Source of the DNA: Merluccius polli
Lineage: Eukaryota; Chordata; Actinopteri; Gadiformes; Merlucciidae
DNA length: 64,000 bases
Reading direction: 5' to 3'
Assembly: GCA_030340625.1 (NCBI GenBank)
Contig: JAOPHQ010002291.1
Span: forward strand, 112,501 to 176,500
The notes beneath the pieces are model-generated. The model was not told where the DNA came from and did no database searches. It was given only the letters and a program-made list of their open reading frames with translations. This document shows positions 1-10,400 of the stretch, in pieces (the stretch's first letter is position 1; each line of letters starts with the position of its first letter). The position numbers and the translations under genes are program-made.

Positions 1-247
1 CCCCCACTGGGTCTCCAGGCCGGACCCCACTGGGTCTCCGAGCCGGACCCCACTGGGTCTCCAGGCCGGACCCCCACTGGGTCTCCAGGCCGGACCACAC
101 TGGGTCTCCGAGCCGGACCCCACTGGGTCTCCAGGCCGGACCCCACTGGGTCTCCGAGCCGGACCCCAATGGGTCTCCACGCCGGACCCCACTGGGTCTC
201 CAGGCCGGAGTCCACTGGGTCTCCAGGCCGGACCCCACTGGGTCTCG
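1..247. repeat. 22-bp GC-rich minisatellite
   Basis: About eleven tandem units of roughly 22-23 bp built on CACTGGGTCTCCAGGCCGGA. Units differ mainly at one site, reading CCAGGCC or CCGAGCC, and the two types are interspersed. The array runs off the left edge of the window, so its full length is unknown. It has no reading frame of interest. Confidence 0.95.
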
Positions 248-465
248 CACCGACACGCAGCAGCGCGTTTTAATGAGAGCAGTCAGACATAGGGACTCCA
301 GGCAGGGGTCCACATTTCAATCAGGATCCCAGCAGGTGGGTCTATGGGTCTATAGGTCCAGAATGCAGTCATGAATGGGAACCACATGTGGTTAGTAAGG
401 TGCTTCTGTCCTCCTTAGATGGGTTTACCGGTCCTTTCTACAAACCCAGTCCACATGCTGGGTGT

Positions 466-466
<1 letters not shown>

Positions 467-540
<74 letters not shown>
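467..540. repeat. (AC)n microsatellite
   Basis: About 37 uninterrupted AC units, followed by a GC-rich alternating purine-pyrimidine stretch (GCGAGCGCGCGTGCG), a combination favourable to Z-DNA. Confidence 0.97.
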
Positions 541-542
<2 letters not shown>

Positions 543-835
543 GAGCGCGCGTGCGTATTTACGCGTATTTACGCACGGACATCCCCATCACCACCTACCC
601 TAATTTAATTAGGCTATCTGGTTCATTTCGGTGTCTTGATTTGAAATCACATCTTGCGATTACGGTGATGAAAGTATTATACTGTAACAAAGTCCACACA
701 CAGGACAGGCTGTCTATGATATAATATAATGTACCATGATTGAAATGATTGCAGTACATCTTTTGCAATCACTGCCTTACATCGGCGATTGAATAGAGAG
801 AGAGAAAAAAAAAATGAGATTGCTGTTGACCGTGA

Positions 836-915
836 CAATGACACAGTGTGTGTTATTTTAACACAAAACACACTGTGACAATGTCACAGTGTGTGTTGTA
901 TTAATACAACACACA
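836..915. repeat. Cluster of overlapping palindromes
   Basis: Three inverted repeats lie nose to tail. GTGTTA/TAACAC has a 3-nt loop. A 12-bp stem (868-879 with 883-894) has a 3-nt loop. A perfect 26-bp palindrome runs from 890 to 915. The shared CACAGTGTGTGTT motif recurs in each. It may be the remnant of a small palindromic transposon; no flanking duplication was found. Confidence 0.7.
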
Positions 916-1687
916 TGTGGAGCATGTAATTCCCACTCCCCTGGACGAAAATGAATGGTTTGCATTACATAATCCATGTGGACCAGTAGACCTCGCCCTG
1001 TAACTGTAAGCTCACAGCTGATTGAACATAGAGGAGTAAAGGTGGGCTCCCTCTCCACCATTATTCCTCTTTCCACAGTCTGGTAACTGCTTTTTTTTGT
1101 TTATTTTACCTCATTATTAAGACACACTTCACAGTGAGATCATTTTGCCTTGGGTTTTCTCCAAATAGTCTTTGTGGCGCGGTGGCTGCCGTTTGCTTTC
1201 AGCAAATAAAATACTTTAATTATACTCAAATTGCCCTTTCTGGTCCACTGAGATTCAGTGTTTTTTTTCTCCATCCACTCAATCTAATCAAGGGGACCTC
1301 AGTGCTCTTGGTGGGGAAACACACAACAGAAATAACTGCTGTGTTTCTGTAGTGCACATAGGGTTGTGCACTCCTCAAATCATGTATTATAAAGCATCTG
1401 AATGTGTATTTTAATTGTAGTCTATTTTCATACAAGTACATGAATGAATATTTCATATGTAGTTAATTGTCGATGTGTAAAGTGTAAAGTATATAAGGAT
1501 AAAGTCGTTTATAGAGTAATAAATTAGGTAGAGTCATACATTAGGTTAGTTGACGCATTCATTAAAAACGTACAAAGGTGCCGTTCAAACTCCCTGACCC
1601 TGAAGTTTCCACGAGACAAAACCAAACCTGCAGTCGCTTCAAACAAACAGCCCGTTTATTTACCGTCTTCCTCCTCAGGTTGTAAGA

Positions 1688-2045
1688 ATGAACGAGGAAG
1701 CGGAGAGCGGCGTCACTCAGACGTACGACAACTGGACCTTTCCCAACAGCTCCTTGTCGTCGTCGTCGTCGCCGTCGGAGGAGGAGAGCTCTTTCAGACC
1801 CAGGAATAACATCACGTACGTTGGATATTACCTGCATCAGTCGTCCATCGCCGCCATCTTCGTGGCGTCCTACCTGCTCATCTTCCTGGTGTGCATGGTG
1901 GGCAACGGCGTGGTGTGCTTCATCGTGCTCCGCAGCAAGAACATGCGCACCGTCACCAACCTGTTCATCCTCAACCTGGCCGTGAGCGACCTGCTGGTGG
2001 GGATCTTCTGCATGCCCACCACGCTGCTGGACAACATCATCACAG
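1688..2045 (+). CDS. npffr2: Neuropeptide FF receptor 2, coding exon 1
   Basis: First coding exon of a rhodopsin-family (class A) GPCR for RFamide peptides (NPFF/NPAF), which in mammals signals through Gi/Gq at the plasma membrane. ATG at 1688 opens a 119-codon exon that ends ATCATCACAG before the donor GTGAGACC (phase 1). The extracellular N-terminus has sequons NWT, NSS and NIT. The segment NNITYVGYYLHQ closely follows the mammalian NPFFR2 sequence. TM1 (roughly residues 50-75) has the GNGVV motif. TM2 has NLFILNLAVSDLLVGIFCMP with the conserved Asp. No upstream in-frame ATG with comparable context was seen, and the resulting N-terminal length is normal for the family. The teleost a/b paralogue cannot be assigned. 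Confidence 0.93.
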
Positions 2046-4547
2046 GTGAGACCCTTCGAGTTCCTTCCCATCGCGGCGTGCGTTGGGGCTGGCTCCAAAT
2101 ACACTGTGACGTTTCGCCCGTCGCCCGTTCTAATCCCCCGCTCGCGGTCTAAAACCCCCCTGGACGGTGCAGTTAATCAATGACGAGTTACGCGGCGAGA
2201 CGAGGGAGACGAGGGAGACGTGGGAGACGAGGGAGACGTGCTCGACGGCGGGCTGTCTTTATTATAGCGGCTCATACAGCTCCCCATGTAGTCAATCTGC
2301 TGAAGTCAATTTCGTTTTTTTTGCTCCCGCTCGCGCATACAGGAGTGTCCCCAGCGCCTTGTCTTCTGACTTTGCTGAAGATTTGACTTTTTTTTTTTTT
2401 GATCCTATGCACACGCCAAAAAATTGAAAATTGACAGCTCAGCTCCCCTTATTCTAATCCCAGCCGTGGGAATCATGTCTACATCTGGATGCCCTTCGGC
2501 GGGGGGACTCATAACTCGTACTGTAATATTATACACATCCTGATTAGTATAGAGACAGTTCAGACGTGACTTTGTTGTGGTTGAATGGGGTTACATGAGC
2601 CGATGGCCTATCATTGGTTTCATGAAAAAAGGCTTCACGCTGGAACGACGTTGTGAAAGGTTAAAAAAAGGGCAGGCCGCTAAAAAAGGTCACAAATATA
2701 AAATGCTATCTGACAACCATGGGGGGGGGGGGATCATATGTAAGATCCGGGGGCGCGATACATTCATTTGCCTTGCGTCTGTCACAACAATGACGTATTC
2801 TTACAGGAGGTGGAAACGTTTTATGAATAATGAATAATGTGTCTATCCTTGAGGCATAATTTTGATTAAAAAGTTAACAAATATACATATACATGACATC
2901 ATGAGTCATCATCTTGAAAACCTAATGTGGGCTAAACATACTTTACAGTCAAAAGATACCATCTTCCCCCGTGTAGGTCTCCAGCCCGGAGCCACAGACC
3001 TCAATCATGCACAACATTATCCTTTTTGATGAGCCAATTAATTTCCCTGCACATTTGTATTGGAAATCAGTTGAATATCCAGCGGATGATGGAAAGCCGA
3101 TAGTGTGCGGTGAGGCACAGCCTTGCACCGGCCGGTACGTCAAACATTCATTAAAGTAAAAGTGATGAAGGGGCAAGTCAGCTTACATTTATTAGTCAGC
3201 TGTCTGATCTTGGATTAGTTTCTAATCAGACATTATACGTTTTTTAATCATAAAACCATATCTTGGCCATCCTTCAAAAGTAGCCTCTAGCCCGACTTCA
3301 TCGATCTCTCAGTCAACGACCTTCAAGGACATGAATGTATTTTGGGAGATCTTACCGGTCTTCAACTGACAGTTTAAGTAAAGTGCCTCGGATCCTCAAT
3401 GCAGTGACTAAGGACTAAGCTTGAAAGGAGGGCCAGCTGAGTAATAGACGACAGAACCATAAATGCTTATGTTTCCCCCCCACAGCTAATCTAGTAGGCT
3501 TTTGTGTATTTAACACAAACTGTTTCCTCATTAACAAACGCATCTCGAACACGCTCAGAAATAAACCTGCTTTGGCTTTGATTGTGTGAAAAGAAATTCG
3601 ACAAATTTTACAAATTACATATTTAGGCTAGCAAAATGACAGCTTCCATTGATTTCACTGGCAGCAAATGTTGAAGGTTAATTATTGTGTTTATGATTGA
3701 TGCTTTTGTCAACCTTATTTATATAGCCTTGTATCACAGTTATAGTCTAAATGGGCTTCACAGGGTAGCACTTTAAATGGAGGGAAGGACAGCACCCCAC
3801 TTAAACCTTAACATTAACAAGGACAACTTTAGTAAAAGGGAAGCTTACTCCTCATACTAACGCTGTGTACTATTATAGTACTAGTAGTAAGTACTATTAC
3901 ACCCAGGGCTCATTTTATTGAATAAAAAAGGGATAAACTTAGATGTAGATTTTACTATTAGTCAAAAATGGAACCAAGAAGCGTTCCATTGTTTGGGTAC
4001 TTATAAGAAATTAACTATTTAATTATTATTTGTATTATTTTCATTTGATCATATAACAGTGGTCACACAACAGTAACTCAATACAATGAGTGGTCTGATT
4101 CGACTCTGGCTCCCTAAAGGCAGTGCGTGCAGGAGTCTTTTAATGTCAGTAAAATCAAGCCTGAAAACGTTGCGTGTGACGCAGCAGTGGCTGCCTGCTA
4201 TCACATAACCTCATGGTACAGGTGACCTTTACCACATATCCCTGAGATCTGGCGCTCCGATGACATGAGGCAATAACGTGATAATTTAAAAACTTTCAAT
4301 GAGGGCTTTTGTGAACTGTGCAAGCCAGGAAGACTTGTCGTGTAATGTAATTATTCTGTAATTGAGGATAATGTGATACCATAATCTCTTCTCAGGCTGG
4401 TCCCTTATGCATGTTCCTTATAAGACAGTAAAAATGCACCACAGACCTCAGATAGAAGATACAAAATACTGCTTTGGCAAACTCCTTCAAAGGAGTTAAA
4501 AAAATAAAACATGCACACACAAACACACACACACTCACATACGCCAG

Positions 4548-4548
4548 C

Positions 4549-4592
<44 letters not shown>

Positions 4593-4604
4593 ACACATAC
4601 ACAC
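4548..4604. repeat. (AC)n microsatellite
   Basis: AC repeat with TC and TA interruptions in npffr2 intron 1. Confidence 0.95.
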
Positions 4605-5338
4605 ACGCCTGCGATCTGAGGAGCTGCTGTACAACTCATCCTGCCATGCCCTGCGGGCGATTGTCATCTAGTGCTGAGGGCCTTTGTGCGCTGGGAAACA
4701 TAAAGCCCCTTACACTCCCACATACAGACTCCCCCCAGGGAATAGACGGATCTCATCTCAATCATCGCAGCTGTAGTCCATAGTCACGACCCACGGCGAT
4801 CACACGGTTAATACATCACTCGAAGAAACGTATGACTGAACTCCAGAATGAATTGCATGTTGTTGTTGTGTTTTATCCTGTGTTATACACAGCATATAAC
4901 TGTCACCGCTGATGTATCGTCTCTTACCGTAGTCCGTGAGGGGTTAAACCAACGGTAACGTCATGCATTACCGGGCCGAACACCAGGCGCCAGTAAGCAG
5001 TCAATAACCCAAGCGATCTATATACTATTCAATAATTCAAAACATTCTCCAGACAAACTGCTTGGTGTGGGGCGGGGATGAATAATTGTTTTATTTTTTT
5101 AATATTAAATGAATCCCTGGATGTTACCACTTCAATCGAAAATGGAGAAAATAAATGCTAAGAATGAAACCGCAGCAGCGAGGACAGCGCCCTCACCTGT
5201 CCACCCGGACCACACCGGTTCAGCACCATGGACAGTGGACAGTTCCCCGTCTGCTTACGTTGTGTCATGTCAGTACCCATCTAAAACCGACCCAGTCAGT
5301 GTGGTGGCGGCACGCGGCAGTTGATAACGTATATCGTC

Positions 5339-5340
<2 letters not shown>

Positions 5341-5381
<41 letters not shown>
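5341..5381. repeat. (TA)n microsatellite
   Basis: About 20 uninterrupted TA units in npffr2 intron 1. Confidence 0.95.
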
Positions 5382-5385
<4 letters not shown>

Positions 5386-5449
5386 TGTTAACAGAAAATA
5401 AAATTACAACAAAGAAAAGCCACATCTCTCCTTTCAATTCACACCATAT

Positions 5450-6080
5450 TTACATTTACATTTAGGGCATTTAGCAGACGCTTTTGTCCAAAGCGACTTC
5501 CAATAAGTACATTTGTTAGGAGAAAGTGCAACAGTAAACCGCTGTCAGTAGAGTAAGGATTTCAAAAGAACGAGGTTCAAGCGCACCTAATTGCTAAGTT
5601 AACTGATTGCTAGAATACAAAGGAGATAAGTGCTAAGATACTAAGTGCAGAATATCAAAGTAAGAGCAAGGACATACAAACAGAATAATATATATATATT
5701 TTTGTTGTATTACTGGGAGGGGGAGGGGTAGTAGAGGAAAGGATGCTGAGCGGGGTCCAGGTGAGCTCTGAACAGGTGGGTCTTTGAGTCTCTTTTGGAA
5801 GCAGGTGGTCTCTGACTCTGCGGTCCTCACGTCAGCAGGGAGGTCGGTCCGCCATAGCGGCGCCAAGAGTTGTGACTTAGCTGCGCGACCTTTGCTCGCG
5901 ACCTTTGCTCGAGGGCCCTAGTTGGGGCGTGGGGTCTGACTAGCGCTTGGAGGTGAGTCGGGGCAGTTCCGTTGACAGCCTTGTAGGTCAGCACCGTCTT
6001 GAATTTGATATGAGCCGCTACAGGGAGCCGCTGGAGGTCAGCCAATATGGCTGTGCAGCGCAGCACAGCCATATTGGACT
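5450..6080 (-). mobile_element. 3' end of a non-LTR retrotransposon (L2-like), frameshifted
   Basis: On the minus strand, the frame at 6072-5827 reads the reverse-transcriptase C-terminal motif seen in many fish LINEs (LPVAAHIKFKTVLTYKAVNG, then THLQALV). After a frameshift near 5850 the coding resumes with ADVRTAESETTCFQKRLK, so the copy is dead. Downstream it ends in the common fish LINE 3' tail (TTTGGACAAAAGCGTCTGCT, then AAATGTAAATGT) at 5450-5510. The L2 clade is inferred from motif memory. Copies of the same tail occur at 35522-35594 and 49086-49160. Confidence 0.8.
6042..6077. repeat. 15-bp perfect inverted repeat
   Basis: CCAATATGGCTGTGC and its exact complement are separated by the 6-nt loop AGCGCA. 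It sits at the upstream edge of the minus-strand LINE fragment, immediately before the GATA array. The junction looks like a fold-back duplication at the truncated 5' end of the element. Confidence 0.9.
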
Positions 6081-6110
6081 AGTTTGTGGTAGAACGTCTC
6101 CTCGTTAGGT

Positions 6111-6111
<1 letters not shown>

Positions 6112-6206
<95 letters not shown>

Positions 6207-6230
6207 CAGATAGTCAGATAGGTAGGTAGG

Positions 6231-6325
<95 letters not shown>

Positions 6326-6378
6326 GTAGGTAGGTAGATAGATAGATAGATAGATAGTCAGATAGGTAGATAGGTAGG

Positions 6379-6453
<75 letters not shown>

Positions 6454-6483
6454 TCAGATAGGTAGGTAGGCAGATAGATAGAT
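6112..6483. repeat. (GATA)n tetranucleotide array, ~370 bp
   Basis: A long GATA array with blocks of GGTA, GTCA and GACA variants. It is continuous with the 3' tail of a minus-strand LINE ending at 6484, which suggests the array grew from the tail repeat of that element. Confidence 0.97.
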
Positions 6484-6825
6484 TAAATAGATACTTTATT
6501 CATCCCAGAGGGGAAATGACCCCAGCCCAAAGTAGTAGTAGTAATAGTAATAATAATAATAAAAGTGACAAAAGAATAACATAGAAATTAAATAAAACAT
6601 AATATACAAAACAAAATATACAAAATGTACATTTAAGTACTTAATGTACACAGTCAATAATTTGTGTGATGTTCAGGTGCGAGACGGATTTCAATCGGTC
6701 ATAGGGTCATCATCTTCCTGCCCTGTTGGAGAGCACATCCCCAGCTCTCATACGCTGGCTGCCAGCACTGATGAAGTACTTGAGGTACTTCATCAGTACT
6801 TCATCATACTTGAGCACATGCATAT

Positions 6826-6828
<3 letters not shown>
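6484..6828 (-). mobile_element. LINE 3' untranslated tail
   Basis: Read on the minus strand, the terminal segment GGGATGAATAAAGTATCTAT is the 3' signature of several fish LINE families that end in TATC repeats. The upstream part of this interval is AT-rich UTR-like DNA with a GCTGGCAGCCAGCG segment typical of these elements. No intact reading frame remains, and the 5' limit is approximate. Confidence 0.6.

Positions 6829-6913
<85 letters not shown>
6829..6913. repeat. (AC)n microsatellite
   Basis: About 42 AC units, ending 53 nt before the npffr2 exon 2 acceptor. In RNA this would be a CA-rich element, a known binding context for hnRNP L. Confidence 0.97.
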
Positions 6914-6915
<2 letters not shown>

Positions 6916-6966
6916 AATTGTATTCCAAGATGCTAAAGCATGTGAATGTGTGTCTCTGTCTGACAG

Positions 6967-7066
6967 GGTGGCCCTTTGGAAGCCTGGTGTGTAAAATGAG
7001 CGGCATGGTGCAGGGCATCTCCGTGTCGGCGTCCGTGTTCACGCTGGTCGCCATCGCAGTCGACAG
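6967..7066 (+). CDS. npffr2: Neuropeptide FF receptor 2, coding exon 2
   Basis: 100-nt exon bounded by acceptor CTGTCTGACAG and donor GTAAACG (phase 1 in, phase 0-minus-1 out). It encodes WPFGSLVCKMSGMVQGISV and the rest of TM3 to ...AIAVDR. It includes the TM3 Cys that pairs with the ECL2 Cys, and the first two residues of the DRF motif. Joining to exon 1 restores Gly before WPFG, and joining to exon 3 restores Arg of DRF. Confidence 0.93.
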
Positions 7067-7174
7067 GTAAACGTGGCGAAAGTGTTTGGTCAAGTTGGTC
7101 AATAAATTACTTTAAATTAGCCTTCAACCCGTTTCTCCCTTAGTGTGTTTGTCAGGGCTTTAGAGCCGGGTCAT

Positions 7175-7310
7175 GACACAAGTCAAGTCGAGCACATAGC
7201 ACATTTAAAGCAACCACTGTTGACCACTGTGAAGTGCTGAGCAGGCTTAAAATACCGAAATGAACGAATATAAAAGTAAACGACAAATGAGAATAAAAGA
7301 AAGCAATAAA
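7175..7310 (-). mobile_element. LINE 3' tail, copy 1
   Basis: The minus strand reads TTCTCATTTGTCGTTTACTT, a GGTATTTTAAGCCTG block, a CTTTAAATGTGCTAT block and CTTGACTTG. The same order of blocks occurs on the plus strand at 32640-32785. They are two copies of one retroposon family in opposite orientations. Confidence 0.8.
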
Positions 7311-7379
7311 CATAATAACAATGAAATAATTGCGGCACAATAGAAGATGAGGTCAAGGTGTCAAGCTCAACTCGAGTTG

Positions 7380-8060
7380 AAGCCAACGAGAAGAGGTGGG
7401 TCTTTCTTCAGCAGCGACTTAAAGGTTTCTAGGGTCTGAGCAGCCCTCATATGAATAAGTAAGCTGTTCCGGAGATGAGGGGGGGCAGTCGCCGCAAAGG
7501 CTGGGTTTGATGCTGGGATGGACTACTAAGTGTTACAGCAAGGCTATGGCTGTGTGCTGCTCATAACAGTTCAGACTTCTCCTAAGCTCAAGGCCACGTC
7601 CCAGAGAGGTGGTCTTTAAACCAGGTAACCACAACGTCGGATGGACAAGTTTAGTCTCCGGGGATGACAGAATAGGCTGAAGATTGAAGATTCATGATGT
7701 ATTTGTCACATGCATAATTGAACATGTGTGCAACAGCAGTGAAATGAAATTGCAACTCAACGTTTTTGAGTTGTTGCGTCCACTTAAATTGCGTCAACTG
7801 TGCAAGTAGCAAACGTAAGTTATAAGTATAGCAGTATAAATCTTAAATAAAGGAAAGTAATGGAATATCACATTGTCTATATATGTACATCATATAAATA
7901 AGGTAAAGATAAAATAAGTAAGAAAATAAGGCAAGTTATACACAATTAGCAGTGTGTAGGTCAGCTTAAAAGCAGTTTTAAGTGGTTTATAAGTGTTTAT
8001 GGTTTGTATGGAAGCTCCTTCTCAGCCTCTTAGTGAAAATGTTAAACTTCTCAGGGAAAA
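7380..8060. mobile_element. Unclassified fish interspersed-repeat fragments
   Basis: Two segments resemble dispersed fish repeats. The first contains GAGGTGGGTCTTTCTTCAGC and CTGTTCCGGAGATGAG (about 7390-7640). The second contains ATTTGTCACATGCATAATTG and CAGTGAAATGAAATTGCAAC (about 7690-7760). Both are recognised from memory of common repeats and have no intact coding frame. Limits are approximate. Confidence 0.45.
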
Positions 8061-8880
8061 AGTCATTCAACACCATTGAGTAGACACTTTTATCCAACGT
8101 GACTTGATAAAGTGGCTTTTATTCTTCGATGCATTAATGAGCAGGCCGGGTTTTGGCATCTTTCTAAAGGATGCGTGCAAGTCGAAAATGTGGTTTTGAC
8201 CCAGAACCAATCGGCTGGGTGTCAAACGCCCTAATCACTACATATATCCAAATAGCACAATATTATAAATTCAGTTCGAGCGTTTTCGTTTTGTTCCCTC
8301 CAACAACAATCAACAACAAACACGGATCCAGTCCTGGTTGCCATGGTTATTGTAAACACCATGGGGATGTATTAATACTCGGTTTTTTTGGGTCATAACA
8401 TCCCGGCTCAAATAGCAGCGACGGTTACTAAGTAATCATACTTAATCACCTGGTAATTCGTCAGTGTTGGTGCCACAATCTGCCACTGAGAGTGGCAGTT
8501 TGAATGTGCCTTTGGCTGTGGCCAGGGACCATTGCTTGGCAACGCACGCAGAGGCTGACCGGGTCAGGAAACATGAAGCCACGATAGCCTTTCTCTCTCA
8601 CTCTCTCGCTCTCTTTATCACAAGTTGACTTTTTGACACCAGACAATTTACTCATGCTCTCAGAAAATTGCCTGTGTGTGGGTTTTAGCAGAGCATGCGG
8701 GTGAAAGCCACAGCTAGTAGATAGTACTTATTTTGTACTTTAAGACAAGGAAACCTTTTTAACGTCCAGAAGCAATATAATGTTGCCATTAGCCATGTGG
8801 TTTGACGTGTTTGACGATATAAGTTTTTTTGTAGAATTCGAATGCAACTAACGCTTGTTTTTCTTGTGATTTGTTGGCAG

Positions 8881-9730
8881 GTTCAGATGCATCGTGTATC
8901 CCTTCAAGCAGAAGCTGACGCTGTCCACAGCCACTCTGATAATAGTCATTATCTGGGTCCTCGCCATCTCCATTATGTGTCCTTCTGGGGTCATGCTTCA
9001 AGTGACCAAGGCGCAAACTATTCGCGTCCTACTTGGATACAGCAACAAAACGACTCCCTTTTATTGGTGCCGGGAAAACTGGCCCAACCAGGGCATGCGG
9101 AAGATATACACGACGGTCCTTTTCGCCAATATTTACCTCGCCCCCCTGTCCCTCATCGTGATCATGTACGCCCGCATCGGCATCACGCTCTTCAAGTCGG
9201 CCGTGCCGACGGGCGGCAAGGCGGGCCACGACAACCGCCACACCGTGTCCAAGAAGAAGCAGCGGGTCATCAAGATGCTGCTCATCGTGGCGCTGCTGTT
9301 CATCCTGTCCTGGTTGCCCCTGTGGACGCTGATGATGCTGAGCGACTACGCCAGCCTCACGGTGCAGCAGCACCGCATCATCAACATCTACATCTACCCC
9401 TTCGCCCACTGGCTGGCCTTCTTCAACAGCAGCGTCAACCCCATCATCTACGGCTTCTTCAACGAGAACTTCCGCCGGGGCTTCCAGGCCGTGTTTAAGA
9501 TCGGCCTCTGCACGGCCAACGGCCACCGGAGGAAGACCTACTCGCACCGGCTGCAGGGGAACTCGGTGCTGCCGGCGAACCCGCAGGCCTCGGTGGAGCC
9601 CATCTCCCTGAACAGCCTGGACAACAACACGTCCCGCCGGCTCAACCACGTCAACGAGCAGGACTTGGTCATGGAGGACCTGGAGAAGGTGTCCCCCAGC
9701 AGCGGCGGCGTGACGGCGGTGTCTATCTGA
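8881..9730 (+). CDS. npffr2: Neuropeptide FF receptor 2, coding exon 3 and stop
   Basis: 850-nt terminal coding exon after acceptor TTGTTGGCAG, ending TGA at 9728-9730. It completes DRF (the family's variant of DRY) and encodes TM4 to TM7 and the C-tail. ECL2 carries FYWCRENWPNQGMRKIY with the disulfide Cys. TM5 is TTVLFANIYLAPLSLIVIMY. TM6 is LLFILSWLPLW. TM7 is the NPIIY motif in FFNSSVNPIIYGFF. Cys in KIGLCTANG is a likely palmitoylation site. The tail motif QDLVMEDLE parallels QELVMEEL of mammalian NPFFR2. FANIYLAPLS and NIYIYPFAHW favour type 2 over type 1. Total length 435 residues against about 420 in human, with no frameshifts. Confidence 0.95.
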
Positions 9731-10400
9731 GGCTGAGGCCCGGGGAACAGGCCTTTCGGTATTCGCACGGCGAGAGCCGACCCGCAAGAGTCACGGCCCG
9801 GCCGCGACGGGAGCCAGAGCGGTTCCGTTGGTTTGTTTCGTTGTGGATTGACATTGACCTTGATGTGTTTGACAGGACATTTCTCATAGAAGTGACTGTG
9901 TCTGACTGTAAGCAAAAGCACAACTACAAAGTTATTTATTTTGTATCCTTCTTTTATGTTGGTGTTACATGCTACTCAAAATAAGAGCAAAGAAAGCAGC
10001 TTTGGATTTTACGCCTCTTTAAAAAAGTATAACACTAAACAAGTACGCACCAAGCGGTGAGGTGTGAACTCAAACGAAGTTCAAACTCTTTGTCTCTTGT
10101 CTATAACAATCTGTCTATTATGGGTAAATCCTTTTCAAAAATATGTATGAAAATATGGCATTCTGTTTTCCCATTATTAAAACGATATAAAAATGCCAGC
10201 TCAACTTTAAATTATGACTGGAAAATGTTAGTCCACAAAAAGATTTTACCGGCAATTCAATACTTCAAACGTATATTTGTATGGGTCATTTGATAAACTA
10301 TAAGTTATGGTTTAATCCTCCACCCTTCTGCCCTTGGTTTATTCAATTTATTTTGTAAATGCAGAACAATATTGCATTAAAGCAAGATATCTGTGCTCAT
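9731..10400 (+). other. npffr2: Probable npffr2 3' UTR
   Basis: AT-rich sequence following the stop codon. The first plausible polyadenylation signal is ATTAAA at 10376-10381, followed by a GT-containing region. The exact transcript end cannot be fixed by eye. Confidence 0.45.

Larger units (their letters stand above)
248..1687. other. Upstream flank of npffr2, no coding exon seen
   Basis: Holds an (AC)n microsatellite at 467-540, then a cluster of palindromes at 836-915, then unremarkable AT-rich DNA. The npffr2 promoter and any 5' non-coding exon could lie here, but I see no TATA box or CpG-rich core I would defend. The His-Thr open frames over the AC array are artefacts of the repeat. Confidence 0.6.
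2046..6966 (+). other. npffr2: npffr2 intron 1
   Basis: Contents: a short GGGAGACGA-type 9-bp tandem repeat near 2193-2242; poly-T and poly-G tracts near 2388 and 2722; a probable retroposon tail near 3716-3800 (TTTATATAGCC type); an (AC)n array at 4548-4600; a (TA)n array at 5341-5381; a LINE 3' end (5450-6080); the GATA array (6112-6483); another LINE tail (6484-6830); and an (AC)42-type array at 6829-6913 that ends about 50 nt before exon 2. No coding exon seen. Confidence 0.75.
7067..8880 (+). other. npffr2: npffr2 intron 2
   Basis: Contains a minus-strand LINE tail (7175-7310) and several fish interspersed-repeat fragments (about 7380-7640 and 7690-8060). The remainder is unassigned AT-rich sequence. 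The intron ends with TTGTTTTTCTTGTGATTTGTTGGCAG-type acceptor sequence at 8880. No further coding exon seen. Confidence 0.7.

Noticed and set aside
388..724. Open frames of alternating His and Thr over AC arrays (also near 4511, 6644, 13871, 29432, 44100, 48296)
   Set aside because: They are translations of (AC)n or (TG)n microsatellites with no start context, exon structure or homology.
1562..2104. 180-codon minus-strand open frame
   Set aside because: Antisense shadow of npffr2 exon 1, with no family features.
9029..9787. 252-codon minus-strand open frame
   Set aside because: It is the antisense shadow of npffr2 exon 3, which has clear receptor sequence on the plus strand.
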